A stretch of 64,000 nucleotides of DNA. Origin: Pseudomonadota bacterium. GTDB lineage: Bacteria > Verrucomicrobiota > Verrucomicrobiia > Limisphaerales > SXTU01. How positions within the stretch are numbered: the first letter of the stretch is position 1; each line of letters opens with the position of its first letter. Location: the NCBI GenBank assembly GCA_009922615.1, contig RFVF01000007.1, forward strand, positions 1 through 64,000. The letters are read 5' to 3'. The notes beneath the pieces are model-generated. The model was not told where the DNA came from. It was given only the letters and a program-made list of their open reading frames with translations, and searched no databases. The translations under genes and the position numbers were made by a program. Below, piece by piece: positions 37,100-44,661 of this stretch.

Positions 37100-37272
37100 T
37101 ATGGCCGGGGTGAGGGGTGCGCTCCGCGACGGTTCAGGAGCCGCCATCGCGGCCGTTGGCGAGCGATTCGCTCGCTCTCAGCGAGCACGGGTTGGGGAGT
37201 TGGAGCAAGCCTACCTTCTCATAACCTCTTCCTTACCAACATATTGCCATACGCGTTCGTTAAACTGCCTCG

Positions 37273-37474
37273 TCGAGCACTCGGTTAGCCCCGTCGAGCT
37301 GAAGAAACACGGTGTCGATCCCTCAGAACGCTCTGTCGATCGGTCGGAACACCATGTCGAGCACCTCGACACCCCATCCCTTCACCTCGACGGACCGTTC
37401 CGAGCGCTCGACAGTGCATTCCTTCAGCTCGACCAACCACTTTTTCCGCTCGACGCACCGTTCCTTCACCTCGA
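37273..37474. repeat. 21-bp-periodic TCGA array that inverts at a central palindrome
   Basis: TCGA recurs at 37273, 37294, 37315, 37336 and 37357, then at 37366, 37387, 37408, 37429, 37450 and 37471. The spacing is exactly 21 bases except for one 9-base step. The short step is TCGAGcacCTCGA (37357-37369), a palindrome. Left units look like TCGATCGGTCGGAACACCAT; right units look like the reverse complement (TCGACGCACCGTTCCTTCAC). So about four units face one way and five the other. Both strands read as heptad repeats, but no start signal supports a protein. It is not a CRISPR: the units vary and there are no constant repeats with spacers. Confidence 0.85.
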
Positions 37475-37697
37475 GGCTCGTTGCAGAGGGTCTTGGGCTC
37501 GCCCTTACCCACCGCCACGGGTGGGCGCGCCGTTTTGAGCCCGTCACCGAACCTCCGGGGCCTGCGATGGGCCGCCGGCGCGATGAGGGCACCCCGCGCC
37601 ACCCCGTTCCGGCTCCACCTACCGCTTTTTCTTCGTTTCGAGTCTCCTTTAACGCTGTCGGTCAACACAAACAGTCAAAACAACCCAAAAAAACAGT

Positions 37698-38639
37698 ATG
37701 TTCGAAAATTATTCGTTCCAAGTCCTGCGCCTCCGCTACATCGGGGGTGCTGCCACCGCCATCCCGTCGTTCCGGCCGGACGGCAAATCGCCGGCGGACA
37801 TCGCGGCGATGGTTACCAGTGCCACCGCGCCCACCGGGCCACGCGGCAATTATGAAGCCGCCAAGGCCACGTTGGACCTGGCGCAAGGCGAGTTCGACGA
37901 GGACATCGCCGAGGGTCACGCCGCCTGCGTGCAGGTGTATCCCATCATGAAGAGCCGCTACCGCACCGACCCCGGCAGCCTCTCCGCCATCAACTCGTTG
38001 CCCACGGTGGACGAGTCGCCCAATGCCACCTACACCCGCCTCAAGGCCATCTCCACCTTGTGGGGCAAACTCCCCAACCCGCCCGGCTCCGCCACGCCCT
38101 TCAAGGCGTGGGATACCATGGACAAGGCGGCGTTCGACGCCTACCTCATCGCCCTCGAAGGCTCGGATGGGCCGCCCGTGGTGGTGGGCACGCTGGCGGC
38201 GAAGGCCAACGCGGAGTCTGCCTTCCAAGTCGCCGAGGGTGCCTTGCACACGGCGGAAGCGAGCATGGAGGACTTCACCACCAACGCCTTGATCCAAGGC
38301 CGCGCGCAGTTCCCGCCCGGCACGGCGAACCGGGAGGTGATTGATGCCATCCCCACCGCGCCCGCCACGCAGCCGCCCGGCCAGGCGGTGATCACCAACG
38401 CCAGTTCCCCCAGCGCGGGCGCGGCGCACTTCGACTACGATGCGCCGCACAGCACCAGTTGGGACGTGCTGCGCAAAGGGCCGGGCCAGCCGGCGTTCGT
38501 GAAGGTGGCCAACGACGTGATCGTGAAGAGTTACGACGCCACGGGCCTGCCCGCCGGCGCGTATGAGTTCAAGGTCATCGGCCGCAACTCCAAGGGCGAC
38601 GGCCCGGAAAGCGCCGTGACCACGATCAACGTGGCGTAA
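37698..38639 (+). CDS. Conserved hypothetical protein with C-terminal fibronectin-III-like domain
   Basis: 313 residues, no signal peptide (starts MFENYSFQVLRLRYIGG). Residues 50-215 are helical and Ala-rich (YEAAKATLDLAQGEFDEDI, AKANAESAFQVAEGALHTAE), consistent with a bundle or coiled-coil. Residues about 230-313 are beta-rich: AHFDYDAPHSTSWDVLRKGP then GLPAGAYEFKVIGRNSKGDG and PESAVTTINVA, the ending typical of an FnIII-like fold. Its ATG is about 220 bases after the 21-bp array. Function unknown. The array and gene may form one unit, but this is untested. Confidence 0.75.
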   Translation: MFENYSFQVLRLRYIGGAATAIPSFRPDGKSPADIAAMVTSATAPTGPRGNYEAAKATLDLAQGEFDEDIAEGHAACVQVYPIMKSRYRTDPGSLSAINSLPTVDESPNATYTRLKAISTLWGKLPNPPGSATPFKAWDTMDKAAFDAYLIALEGSDGPPVVVGTLAAKANAESAFQVAEGALHTAEASMEDFTTNALIQGRAQFPPGTANREVIDAIPTAPATQPPGQAVITNASSPSAGAAHFDYDAPHSTSWDVLRKGPGQPAFVKVANDVIVKSYDATGLPAGAYEFKVIGRNSKGDGPESAVTTINVA

Positions 38640-39003
38640 GGCGCAACCCGCCCTCAGCGTGACTCCTCGACTCCTCTCCCGCTCCCTTTGCGCCGCAAGG
38701 GGAGCGGGCCGGGTTGAGGGGTTGCGTGCGCCGGCTCACGCCCCTGCCCGCGGACGGCGCACGCCGAGACCCCGGCTTGGGCTTAAAGCGGCACCTCTCA
38801 TGAAGCTGCTCTCGCAAGCGAGCCTCCAGACGGGGCACCCACCGCTCAAAAAGGGTGCGGTATTTTTCGGTTCAATCGTAGTGCCGGTCGTCATGGGTGG
38901 AACTCAGGAAATACTGCTGGACAGGCCAAAACCGGCCAATAATCTGCCGCCATGTCCACCACCCGCTCCACCTTGCTAGGCCGCAAACTGCGGTCGAATA
39001 CCT
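38640..39003. other. Gene-free gap with one hairpin repeat
   Basis: Holds a copy of the CTCCC-hairpin family at 38673-38721, here with stem CCCGCTCCCTTTGCG/CGCAAGGGGAGCGGG (38678-38708), followed by ccgggttgagggg. The rest, to the core site at 39004, has no gene I can support. Confidence 0.55.
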
Positions 39004-39010
39004 GTTAGGC
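39004..39010 (+). other. Integron core-site-like GTTAGGC (possible cassette left boundary)
   Basis: GTTAGGC fits the recombination core GTTRRRY and lies 15 bases before the gene at 39025. I did not find a convincing paired core upstream, so whether it ends an older attC or an attI is open. Confidence 0.35.
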
Positions 39011-39024
39011 CACTTCGCACGCCC

Positions 39025-39522
39025 ATGCCAACTCTACCAGATCAGTTTCCGAAGATTGCACGCCAGCGAGCTCAGTCGCCCGACGTGTTGCGGCTGTTTG
39101 GGCAGTTGGAGGAGCGAGCGGAGGTGTTTGCCAGAATGCAGGACGAGTTCACAGAGATTATCGCGCTACACCGAGCCGCACGCGAGGGGCGTCCCGTCCG
39201 TCTTTCCGCTCGACAGCAGCGCATGTTGACTGAGTTCGACCGAGACGCGGAGCAGGCCGTGCGAGATATGGAGCGTCACACTTTCAGCATGGATGATGCA
39301 GCATTGTTGACGAGTGCGCTTTCTGGTGTGGAGCAGCAGATACAGCTCGATGAGCACATGCTTCCGGGATTTCACGCGGACGATCAGCCGATGGCCACGC
39401 AGTTACTCGAATATCAGCGCGAGACGATGCTGTTGATTGAGCAGTTCGTGGCGTCGTCACCGTTCCGAGGCAGAGTCACATCTATTTGGCATGGCAAGAG
39501 AATCACGAAACCAGTGGCCTAA
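39025..39522 (+). CDS. Hypothetical protein in a cassette-like context
   Basis: 165 residues from ATG 39025. Mostly helical and charged, with sequence such as RLFGQLEERAEVFARMQDEF and LTEFDRDAEQAVRDMERHTF. No signal peptide, membrane segment or recognised domain. The TAA stop (39520-39522) lies inside the R'' half of the attC site at 39517, the usual arrangement for an integron gene cassette. A GTTAGGC core lies just upstream. Codon use is less GC-rich than neighbouring housekeeping genes. Confidence 0.7.
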   Translation: MPTLPDQFPKIARQRAQSPDVLRLFGQLEERAEVFARMQDEFTEIIALHRAAREGRPVRLSARQQRMLTEFDRDAEQAVRDMERHTFSMDDAALLTSALSGVEQQIQLDEHMLPGFHADDQPMATQLLEYQRETMLLIEQFVASSPFRGRVTSIWHGKRITKPVA

Positions 39523-39624
39523 CACAGCGCTGGAGCCAACGCCGTTTACGCCTGGCAGTTTTCGCTGCGGGTTTCCGGTTGGCGGGAGTCACCGGCGGCG
39601 TGGCTCAGCTTTTGGTCGTTAGAC
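39517..39624 (+). other. attC recombination site (integron cassette)
   Basis: 108 bases from GCCTAAC (39517-39523, fits RYYYAAC) to GTTAGAC (39618-39624, fits GTTRRRY). The outer cores pair: GCCTAAC against GTCTAAC. Inside, GCTGgAGCCaACGCC (from about 39529) pairs with GGCGTGGCTCAGC (39597-39609) leaving single unpaired G and A, the extrahelical bases expected in a folded attC bottom strand. Size, imperfect palindrome and position at the gene's stop all match. Confidence 0.75.
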
Positions 39625-39655
39625 CACTCTGACGCACTTACCTAAACCCCACCCT

Positions 39656-39811
39656 ATGAATCAAAAGACTAACACCTTCCTGCTTCTAGTCTGCCTTGTT
39701 CTTCTGGTTGTCATTGCCGTCGGTGTCTGGACGCGCCCGTCACTAGACGACATTGACAAGCGAATCATGCACTGGGGCCAGCATTTCAGCGCCCAGCATC
39801 CGACCAAGTAG
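39656..39811 (+). CDS. Small single-span membrane peptide
   Basis: 51 residues: MNQKTNTFLLLVCLVLLVVI, then TRPSLDDIDKRIMHWGQHF and TAG at 39809. One hydrophobic helix (about 8-24) with a short charged tail. It begins 32 bases after the attC core, as expected for the next cassette. No family recognised. Coding status rests on its position and a clean start. Confidence 0.5.
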   Translation: MNQKTNTFLLLVCLVLLVVIAVGVWTRPSLDDIDKRIMHWGQHFSAQHPTK

Positions 39812-39939
39812 CGATGCCCTCGTTTCCACCGTCCGAGCCATACTCAGCCGGGAGGCTGCCCGGTTTGCGCCGCTCTCAGAGCTCGCAAAGACACGAACCG
39901 CCTCACCCTGCGCTGCAGCGCACAGACTCCGCATCTCCC

Positions 39940-40616
39940 ATGAAAGCCAAATTGATAGGCCTCCTGTGCACCACGCTAGCGGGCTGCGCATTTGCTGCCG
40001 AAAGCGCGCCGAATGTGCTGACCGACAAGTCGCCACCAGCAAAGACCCACCCGCCCCCGGCGGCATCGTGTGCATCGGCAGTTCGCACATGCAGTTATGG
40101 AAGACCGTGGCGGCGGACCTCGCACCCCTGACGGTCCACAACTACGGCGTCGGGGGCAGCCGCATGTCCCAGGCAGCGGATTTGTTCATCGACCATCTGG
40201 CGATTGCGTTCAAACCACGAGCGGTGATTCTCTACGAGGGCAGCAACGACATCTCCGCCGGCGGCAAGCCCGAGGATGTAGAGGCGAACTTCAAGAAGCT
40301 CCATCGGAAGTTGCACGCGGCCCTGCCGGAGACCCGGCTTTATGTCCTCGGCCTCGTGCCAAGCCCCGGCAAGCGATTCGACAAGATTGATGATGTGCGC
40401 AAGACGAACGAACTACTGCGCAAGGAGTGCGAGACTCAGACGTGGATGAAGTTCATCGACACCACCACTCCGCTGCTCGGTGCGGACGGCCAGCCCAAGG
40501 CAGAGCTCTTCATCCCCGGCAACATCCACATGCTACCCGCCGGTTATGCCGTATGGAAATCGGTCATAGCTCCAGTGGTTGTTCCGGCCGAAAAGCCGTT
40601 TGAACCCAACAGATGA
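39940..40616 (+). pseudogene. SGNH-type hydrolase, frameshifted
   Basis: A signal/lipoprotein leader MKAKLIGLLCTTLAGCAFA starts at ATG 39940 in one frame and reads into SPPAKTHPP. The SGNH body is in another frame: GGIVCIGSSHMQLWKT, NYGVGGSRMSQAADL, AVILYEGSNDISAGGKP and VLGLVPSP. A single missing base in the C run at 40054-40058 explains the break. Block V, which should read D-x-x-H, reads GNIHMLPAGYAVW, so the acid before His is lost. Two independent defects favour a decayed gene over a sequencing error. Relatives are exported carbohydrate esterases or lipases. Confidence 0.65.
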
Positions 40617-40695
40617 AGCACCATCACCTGACCGAGTGCTGCTGCGCACGGCGGCGCGTCGCGTGTCCGCCATCGCGGAGCTTTTGTCGATAGGC
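40604..40695 (+). other. Candidate degenerate attC site
   Basis: ACCCAAC at 40604-40610 fits RYYYAAC and overlaps the end of the SGNH gene. The 3' end reads GGAGCTTTTGTCGATAGGC, close to CAGCTTTTGGTCGTTAGAC of the first attC, but the core is GATAGGC rather than GTTRRRY. Internal pairing is weak. Confidence 0.35.
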
Positions 40696-40715
40696 CGCTT
40701 ACACAAATCAACAAT

Positions 40716-40940
40716 ATGCAGACTCCATTCCCTCGAATCCTGACTGTCGCCATAAATTTTCTGGGCGTCACCGGTGGCATCCTGATCGGCTACGCGAGTG
40801 GTCTTTTCCACATGCTGGATATTGGCCGCGAAATCACAAAGGAGGCCATCACGCCGGCAGTTTGCTCAGGTATCACTTGTCTGATTCTTGCGGTGGGTCT
40901 CCTTGTATTCGGGCTAGTCATATATCGGAAGAAAGAGTGA
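40716..40940 (+). CDS. Small two-span membrane protein
   Basis: 74 residues from ATG 40716. Two hydrophobic helices (about 8-30 and 48-70: VAINFLGVTGGILIGYASG and TCLILAVGLLVFGLVIYRKK) with a charged link. No recognised family. It sits 20 bases after a candidate attC end, like a cassette gene, and has lower GC than the surrounding core genes. Confidence 0.55.
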   Translation: MQTPFPRILTVAINFLGVTGGILIGYASGLFHMLDIGREITKEAITPAVCSGITCLILAVGLLVFGLVIYRKKE

Positions 40941-41048
40941 GGGGAGGCAATCGAGAGATGAACTCAAAGCCACTTAACCCTGCGTTGCATCGACCGGCGG
41001 CGGGCCTGGTATCTGCCGTCGTCATTGGGCAACATTTAACGAGACACC

Positions 41049-42128
41049 ATGCGTAAGATACCCATTCTGTTGACGCTTTGCGGCTGGCTCATGGCCGGTG
41101 GAGCCGTTTCAACTGCCGCTGGTGAGAAAATGACCGCACCTGTGGGTGGCGCCAAATCAGGGGTATTCAATGTGCTTAGCTACGGGGCTGTGGCGGACGA
41201 CAAGACAGACAACACCGAAGCGTTTTCGACATGCTTGCAGGCAATGATCGGGGCGGGCGGCGGGCGGATGATGCTGCCCAATGGCGTCTATCGCGGACGC
41301 ATCATCATCCCCGGGACCAAGAATTGGATCACGATTGAAATCGCAGGCGAAAGCGAACCGACACCCGCATTTGGAACGATCGGATCATTCCCGTTGCAGA
41401 GTAACGGCACGATCCTCAAGTGCCTCTCAGAGTCAGGCCAGTCCGTCGTCTCAGCGGCAAACACACCTGAGAGCCTATACGGGGGATTCTCAGGGATTAA
41501 CGTAGTCATCCGGAATCTGGAGGTCCGCACCTATGACAATCCACGCATCGGCGGCATCGATCTGAAACACGCGGCGCAATGCAAGCTGGAGAACGTGTTT
41601 GTGAACACTGGCCTATACAACGTGCAGGCTTCCCAACCAACTTACGGGACCTGCGGCGTGATTACGCCTGCCTGTAATAATGCTGCGCTCACAGTCCTTC
41701 GCAATGTGGTTGTGACCGGGTATCACACCGGCATTCAGGTCAATGAACACACGGATGGGGACAACATCGTAGTGGCCTCCAATGTCAACGGCCTGGAATT
41801 CCTCCAAGCCCATCACGCCTCCCGCTTCGCCCGGGTCGGCACCTACCGCAACACCCATCATATCACCGTTTCCGGCAGGCACGGGTTTTCAATCGAACAG
41901 ATGAACACGGAGCAACCCGGCAAGGGGCAGACACACGCGGGAAATGCCTGGCAGACACTCGTCAGCGACATCAACGATCCCAGGAATCTAGGTATAGCCG
42001 ACATCAACTACTGGGTGGTCGTTGGTAATCTAGGTGCAGTGGACCAATTTACCAAGAACGGCGGCGCCTCCATCCGGGCACGGAGGATTGGTTCCGTGCC
42101 AACCGCAGCCAAGAACGCACTGCCATAG
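41049..42128 (+). CDS. Secreted pectate-lyase-superfamily beta-helix protein
   Basis: 359 residues with a signal peptide (MRKIPILLTLCGWLMAGGAV). The opening FNVLSYGAVADDKTDNTEAF is the signature of the pectate-lyase-3/tailspike-type right-handed beta-helix. Coil-like strands follow: GINVVIRNLEVRTYDNPRIG, AQCKLENVFVNTGLYNV and LTVLRNVVVTGYHTGIQV. The fold binds or cuts polysaccharides; catalytic residues cannot be assigned. It may be the last cassette-like gene, since a candidate attC follows at 42146. Confidence 0.75.
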   Translation: MRKIPILLTLCGWLMAGGAVSTAAGEKMTAPVGGAKSGVFNVLSYGAVADDKTDNTEAFSTCLQAMIGAGGGRMMLPNGVYRGRIIIPGTKNWITIEIAGESEPTPAFGTIGSFPLQSNGTILKCLSESGQSVVSAANTPESLYGGFSGINVVIRNLEVRTYDNPRIGGIDLKHAAQCKLENVFVNTGLYNVQASQPTYGTCGVITPACNNAALTVLRNVVVTGYHTGIQVNEHTDGDNIVVASNVNGLEFLQAHHASRFARVGTYRNTHHITVSGRHGFSIEQMNTEQPGKGQTHAGNAWQTLVSDINDPRNLGIADINYWVVVGNLGAVDQFTKNGGASIRARRIGSVPTAAKNALP

Positions 42129-42145
42129 TGAAGTAATAGCGCATT

Positions 42146-42238
42146 GTCCAACCACATCGCGGCAGCAAACTCGGCCATTGTGTCACCTATTGAATCGAGG
42201 CGGTCTGTGGGCCAAGTCCTAAGCTTGAGTCGTTAGCG
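42146..42238 (+). other. Candidate degenerate attC site
   Basis: GTCCAAC (42146-42152) fits RYYYAAC, and the 3' end reads AAGCTTGAGTCGTTAGCG, similar in layout to the first attC end (AGCTTTTGGTCGTTAGAC). The core GTTAGCG breaks the GTTRRRY rule at one base. Internal arms are weak. GC-rich, native-looking genes begin about 100 bases later. Confidence 0.3.
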
Positions 42239-42335
42239 TATCTTTCGCCTGCCAGTCTCCCGCTGCCGTGGTCCGTCCGAGGTTTTTGTTCCCGGCTGAC
42301 GCGGCTTCTGCCTAGATTGATCCAACATCTCCATC

Positions 42336-44633
42336 ATGAAGTGTTCTGGCTTTCTCTTCACGCAGTGGTTCGCCGCGCTTTGCCTCATTCCGCTGACGGC
42401 CATGCACGCCTTCGCCGAGCCCGTCCTCGTGCGCAGCATCTCCGTCCTGCCGGACAAGGCGCCGGACTGTTCCTCGCTCAAGGCCATCGCCGCCAGCGTC
42501 ACGCGCGGCTGCCAGTCCAACGACGAGAAGGCCATCGCGATCTACAACTTCATGCGGCTCTCGCACTACCACCGCGCCTATCCCAGCGAACCGGGCGGCG
42601 TGCCGGTCTTGAAGGAGATCAACACCTACGGCTGGAGCCTCTGTGGCGGCCTCCATGCCGAGCAGTCCGCCCTCTGGCGTGAGCTGGGCTGGAACTGGCG
42701 CTTCGTCGGCTGGCCCGGGCACACGACGGTCGAGGCCCACTATGACGGCCGCTGGCATTACCTCGATGTCTTCCTGAAGTTCTACGCGTGGATGCCCGAT
42801 CCCAGCCGCCCCGGCGCCCGCACCATCGCCGGCCAGGACGACCTCGCCGCGAACCCGCGCGAACTCGTGCTCGACGCCTTCACGCTCGACCCCGCGCGCA
42901 AGGTCGTTTACGCGCGCGGCAATGAGTTCGATCTGCGCGGTGACAAAGCGAACTGGCAAGCCCCCGCCTTCCTCACCTGCGGCGACGCCTTGGCCGACGT
43001 AGTCGCGGGCGTGAAGGCCCGCAGCCGCGCCGGCTCGCCCGAGGGCTGGGCCGGCATGAACCACGCCACCGGCAACTACTCCGCCGACGTAAATCTCGCG
43101 CCGGGCTTCGCGCTCACCAGCTCGTGGGACAAGCGCGCCGACGCGTGGTATTGGCCCGGCTCCAAGACGCCGCCGTGCCACACCTGCGGCGACAAGGAGA
43201 TCCGCAACTCACCCGAGAAAGGCCCCCTCGCCGAGCCGTATCTGACGAAGGACTGGACTTGCGAAAGCTACGCCAGCGGCGAACTCACCTTCCGTCCCGA
43301 CTTCACGAGTGATGCCTGCCTCCGCTCCTTCGCCAGCGTCGAGAACGCCAAAGTGGTCGGTGGCGCACTCGTCGCCACCGACCCCGCCCAGCCCGCGCGC
43401 GTCACGATTCTCCTGCAATCCCCCTACGTCCTCACGCAAGCCGGCGGCACGGCTGAAGGCGTCGAGCGATGCGACGTGAGCACCGACGCCGGCAAGACCT
43501 GGAAGCCCGCGAGCTTCACCGACTTCGGCAAAGCGGTGAGCGGACAAGTCACCGCGCACGTTCGCCTCAGCTTCCGCACGCTCAAGCAACTGCGCCTCAC
43601 CGCCATCGTGCAAAACAACCCCTTCGCCCTGCCGTTCCTCTCGCCCGGCAAAAATCAAATCGCCGTCACCGTCGCCGACCCCACAGCCCTAGGCGAGAAC
43701 CGCCTCGCCGTCACCTACGCCTACTGCCCCGGCGCGCGCAGCAAAACCTACGAGCAGCTCTTCCTCGAAGGCAAAGAGATTGCCCGCGCCCACGACGCGC
43801 GTTGGGACACCACGCCGACGGTGGTGCAAAAAACCTTCACCGCGCGCGACCTGCCCGCGAAGTTCGACCTCGACGTGCCCACGCCGAAAGGCCAGCAGCC
43901 GGTCTATCCGCGCATGGTCTTCGTGCGCCGCGAAATCCTCGCGCCGGGCCAGTCCCCGCTGCCGCTCCCCGCCGACGCCCATCCCCCGCGCGCCAACGCG
44001 GGCGACGAATTGAAGTCGCTCCCGAACCCCTTCCTGGTCGGCACGCAACTGCCCCCGCCGCGCGTCGTGCGCCCGCTCAAGACCACCAACATCCCGCTCG
44101 GCCCCACGCACCTCGTGGCCAAGTCCGGCGAGGCCGTCGCCGGGAACCTCCTCCGCTGGCCCAAGACGCCGCAGGAAAAAGTAGAATCGGTCGCACTCTT
44201 CCTCAGCGGCGAGCTGCGCGGCCTCCCTCCGTTGAAGGAACTGGCCGCGGCGCGCATCGTCTTCCCCGCCGTCCGCACCCACGATAAGGCCCCGACCAAG
44301 CTCGGCGTGACCGCGCTGCGCACGCCCTTCGCTCCCCGGACGACCTTCGACTTCGGTCAACTCGGCGACGTGGTGAGCACTATCATTCTGCCGGCCCAAC
44401 CCGCCGACGCGCCGTCGTGGAACCCCGCGCGCGAGTTCAAGCTCGACGTGACCCGCCACGTGCGTGCCCTGATTAACGGCGATGCGAAGTTCCGCGGCTA
44501 CGCGTTGCGCATCGTGCCTGACCGCAGCGTGGACGACGGTTGGACTGTCCGCGTGCAGCTCCCCGAGCAGCCGCAGGTTTACCTCGAAGTGGACACCTAC
44601 GCCGACACTCCCGCGACTGCGAAGGCCAAGTGA
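42336..44633 (+). CDS. Secreted transglutaminase-like (papain-fold) protein
   Basis: 765 residues with a signal peptide (MKCSGFLFTQWFAALCLIPL ... AFAE). Residues about 60-150 are a transglutaminase-core domain with the Cys/His/Asp triad in order: Cys in YGWSLCGGLHAEQSALWREL (about 102), His in FVGWPGHTTVEAHYDGRW (about 128), Asp in HYLDVFLKFYAW (about 143). The rest, about 600 residues, is beta-rich and unassigned, with a CxxC pair (TPPCHTCGDKE). In this group such proteins are probably peptidases acting outside the cell. It leads a series of same-strand genes for exported sugar and polymer enzymes, 28 bases before the next. Confidence 0.78.
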   Translation: MKCSGFLFTQWFAALCLIPLTAMHAFAEPVLVRSISVLPDKAPDCSSLKAIAASVTRGCQSNDEKAIAIYNFMRLSHYHRAYPSEPGGVPVLKEINTYGWSLCGGLHAEQSALWRELGWNWRFVGWPGHTTVEAHYDGRWHYLDVFLKFYAWMPDPSRPGARTIAGQDDLAANPRELVLDAFTLDPARKVVYARGNEFDLRGDKANWQAPAFLTCGDALADVVAGVKARSRAGSPEGWAGMNHATGNYSADVNLAPGFALTSSWDKRADAWYWPGSKTPPCHTCGDKEIRNSPEKGPLAEPYLTKDWTCESYASGELTFRPDFTSDACLRSFASVENAKVVGGALVATDPAQPARVTILLQSPYVLTQAGGTAEGVERCDVSTDAGKTWKPASFTDFGKAVSGQVTAHVRLSFRTLKQLRLTAIVQNNPFALPFLSPGKNQIAVTVADPTALGENRLAVTYAYCPGARSKTYEQLFLEGKEIARAHDARWDTTPTVVQKTFTARDLPAKFDLDVPTPKGQQPVYPRMVFVRREILAPGQSPLPLPADAHPPRANAGDELKSLPNPFLVGTQLPPPRVVRPLKTTNIPLGPTHLVAKSGEAVAGNLLRWPKTPQEKVESVALFLSGELRGLPPLKELAAARIVFPAVRTHDKAPTKLGVTALRTPFAPRTTFDFGQLGDVVSTIILPAQPADAPSWNPAREFKLDVTRHVRALINGDAKFRGYALRIVPDRSVDDGWTVRVQLPEQPQVYLEVDTYADTPATAKAK

Positions 44634-44661
44634 GTTGACCGGCAAACTTCTGAGCGCTCGT

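Larger units (their letters stand above)
36191..37272. other. Gene-free region, mosaic of palindromic repeats
   Basis: No gene is supported here. A 415-codon plus-strand frame (36291-37538) is not a gene: its codons mostly read repeat units, with no start signal or domain. The stretch holds at least four repeat families, listed separately. The first 100 bases after mnmG carry a 'ccacaaagcatcgcaaaaaggcat' type repeat remnant. Between about 36300 and 36640 I see nothing recognisable. Confidence 0.6.

Noticed and set aside
37273..37474. CRISPR array
   Set aside because: Period is 21 with only TCGA constant and an internal inversion; no constant repeat with unique spacers and no cas genes.
36291..37538. 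415-codon plus-strand frame
   Set aside because: It runs through several repeat families and the 21-bp array; no domain, no start signal, low-complexity translation.
37285..37668. Minus-strand heptad-repeat frames (VERKKWLVELKECTVE...)
   Set aside because: The heptads are a by-product of the 21-bp period and appear on both strands; nothing supports translation.
39753..40030. Long N-terminus for the SGNH gene in its own frame
   Set aside because: It has no leader and overlaps the small membrane peptide; the true leader is in another frame at ATG 39940.
40971..41045. A further attC (ACTTAAC ... ATTTAACGAGAC)
   Set aside because: Short GTTGC/GCAAC pairing is present, but the 3' core does not fit GTTRRRY.
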